Source: Candidatus Omnitrophota bacterium (GTDB lineage: Bacteria > Omnitrophota > Gorgyraeia > Ghiorseimicrobiales > Ghiorseimicrobiaceae). Taken from it: a stretch of DNA of 34,940 bases. The notes beneath the pieces are model-generated. The model was not told the DNA's origin. It worked only from the letters and a program-made list of their open reading frames with translations, and made no database searches. The stretch lies in contig JAUXSB010000037.1 in assembly GCA_030681595.1 (NCBI GenBank), positions 197,708 to 232,647 of the forward strand, given 5' to 3'. A program made the translations under genes and the position numbers. Positions 34,792 through 34,940 of the stretch are shown piece after piece (positions within the stretch are counted from its first letter, which is position 1; every line of letters begins with the position of its first letter).

Positions 34792-34802
34792 AGCGAAACT
34801 AT

Positions 34803-34940
34803 TTATCTACCGCCTAAATATGCCGATTTTACCGCTTCATTTTTAATAAGGTTAGCGCAGGAATCGCAAAGGACGATCTTTCCGGTTTCTAAGACATAGC
34901 CGCGTTTTGCGATCTGGAGTGCCAGGTGCGCGTTCTGCTC
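34803..34940 (-). CDS. LivF-like ABC transporter ATP-binding protein, C-terminal fragment
   Basis: Reverse translation EQNAHLALQIAKRGYVLETGKIVLCDSCANLIKNEAVKSAYLGGR*. Confidence 0.85.
   Translation of the reverse strand, partial: EQNAHLALQIAKRGYVLETGKIVLCDSCANLIKNEAVKSAYLGGR

Overview
About 35 kb of a compact bacterial chromosome, almost all coding on the minus strand. It looks like a diderm anaerobe; lineage (for example Omnitrophota or another PVC-like phylum) is only a guess from gene content. Main blocks, left to right: partial dGTPase, HIT, YfcE phosphodiesterase, AAA ATPase, LysM/M23 lipoprotein and tRNA-Gly(CCC); thiC-thiE-thiD2 with hldE2/gmhA; a PFK with PPi-type motifs; amaP-asp23-accC-accB-efp-pepP-aroQ; a Trm112-like ORF, DUF1844, Memo-like protein and TIM-barrel protein; rpsU and a TonB-like gene; two plus-strand genes (DUF362/ferredoxin, nucleoside phosphorylase-like); glpD-glpK; a plus-strand SPL-like radical SAM gene; a DEAD-box helicase; a marR-tolC-RND operon with no adaptor gene; and a cobalamin cluster (cobJ, cbiG, cbiF, cbiL, cbiE) interrupted by a four-helix-bundle (S23/IVP/bAvd-like) gene. 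No CRISPR array, transposase, integrase or reverse transcriptase was seen. The most unusual signals are: (1) degenerate heptanucleotide tandem repeats at several loci, including both edges of the four-helix-bundle insertion and the signal peptide of the M23 lipoprotein; (2) a small transcription unit with near-consensus promoter, SD, 14-codon Cys-rich ORF and terminator upstream of the helicase; (3) a divergent small RNA candidate with two mutually exclusive folds; (4) an interleaved, pseudoknot-like set of inverted repeats upstream of pfkA; (5) plus-strand genes whose promoters predict leaderless mRNAs. All calls were made by eye, with no database search.
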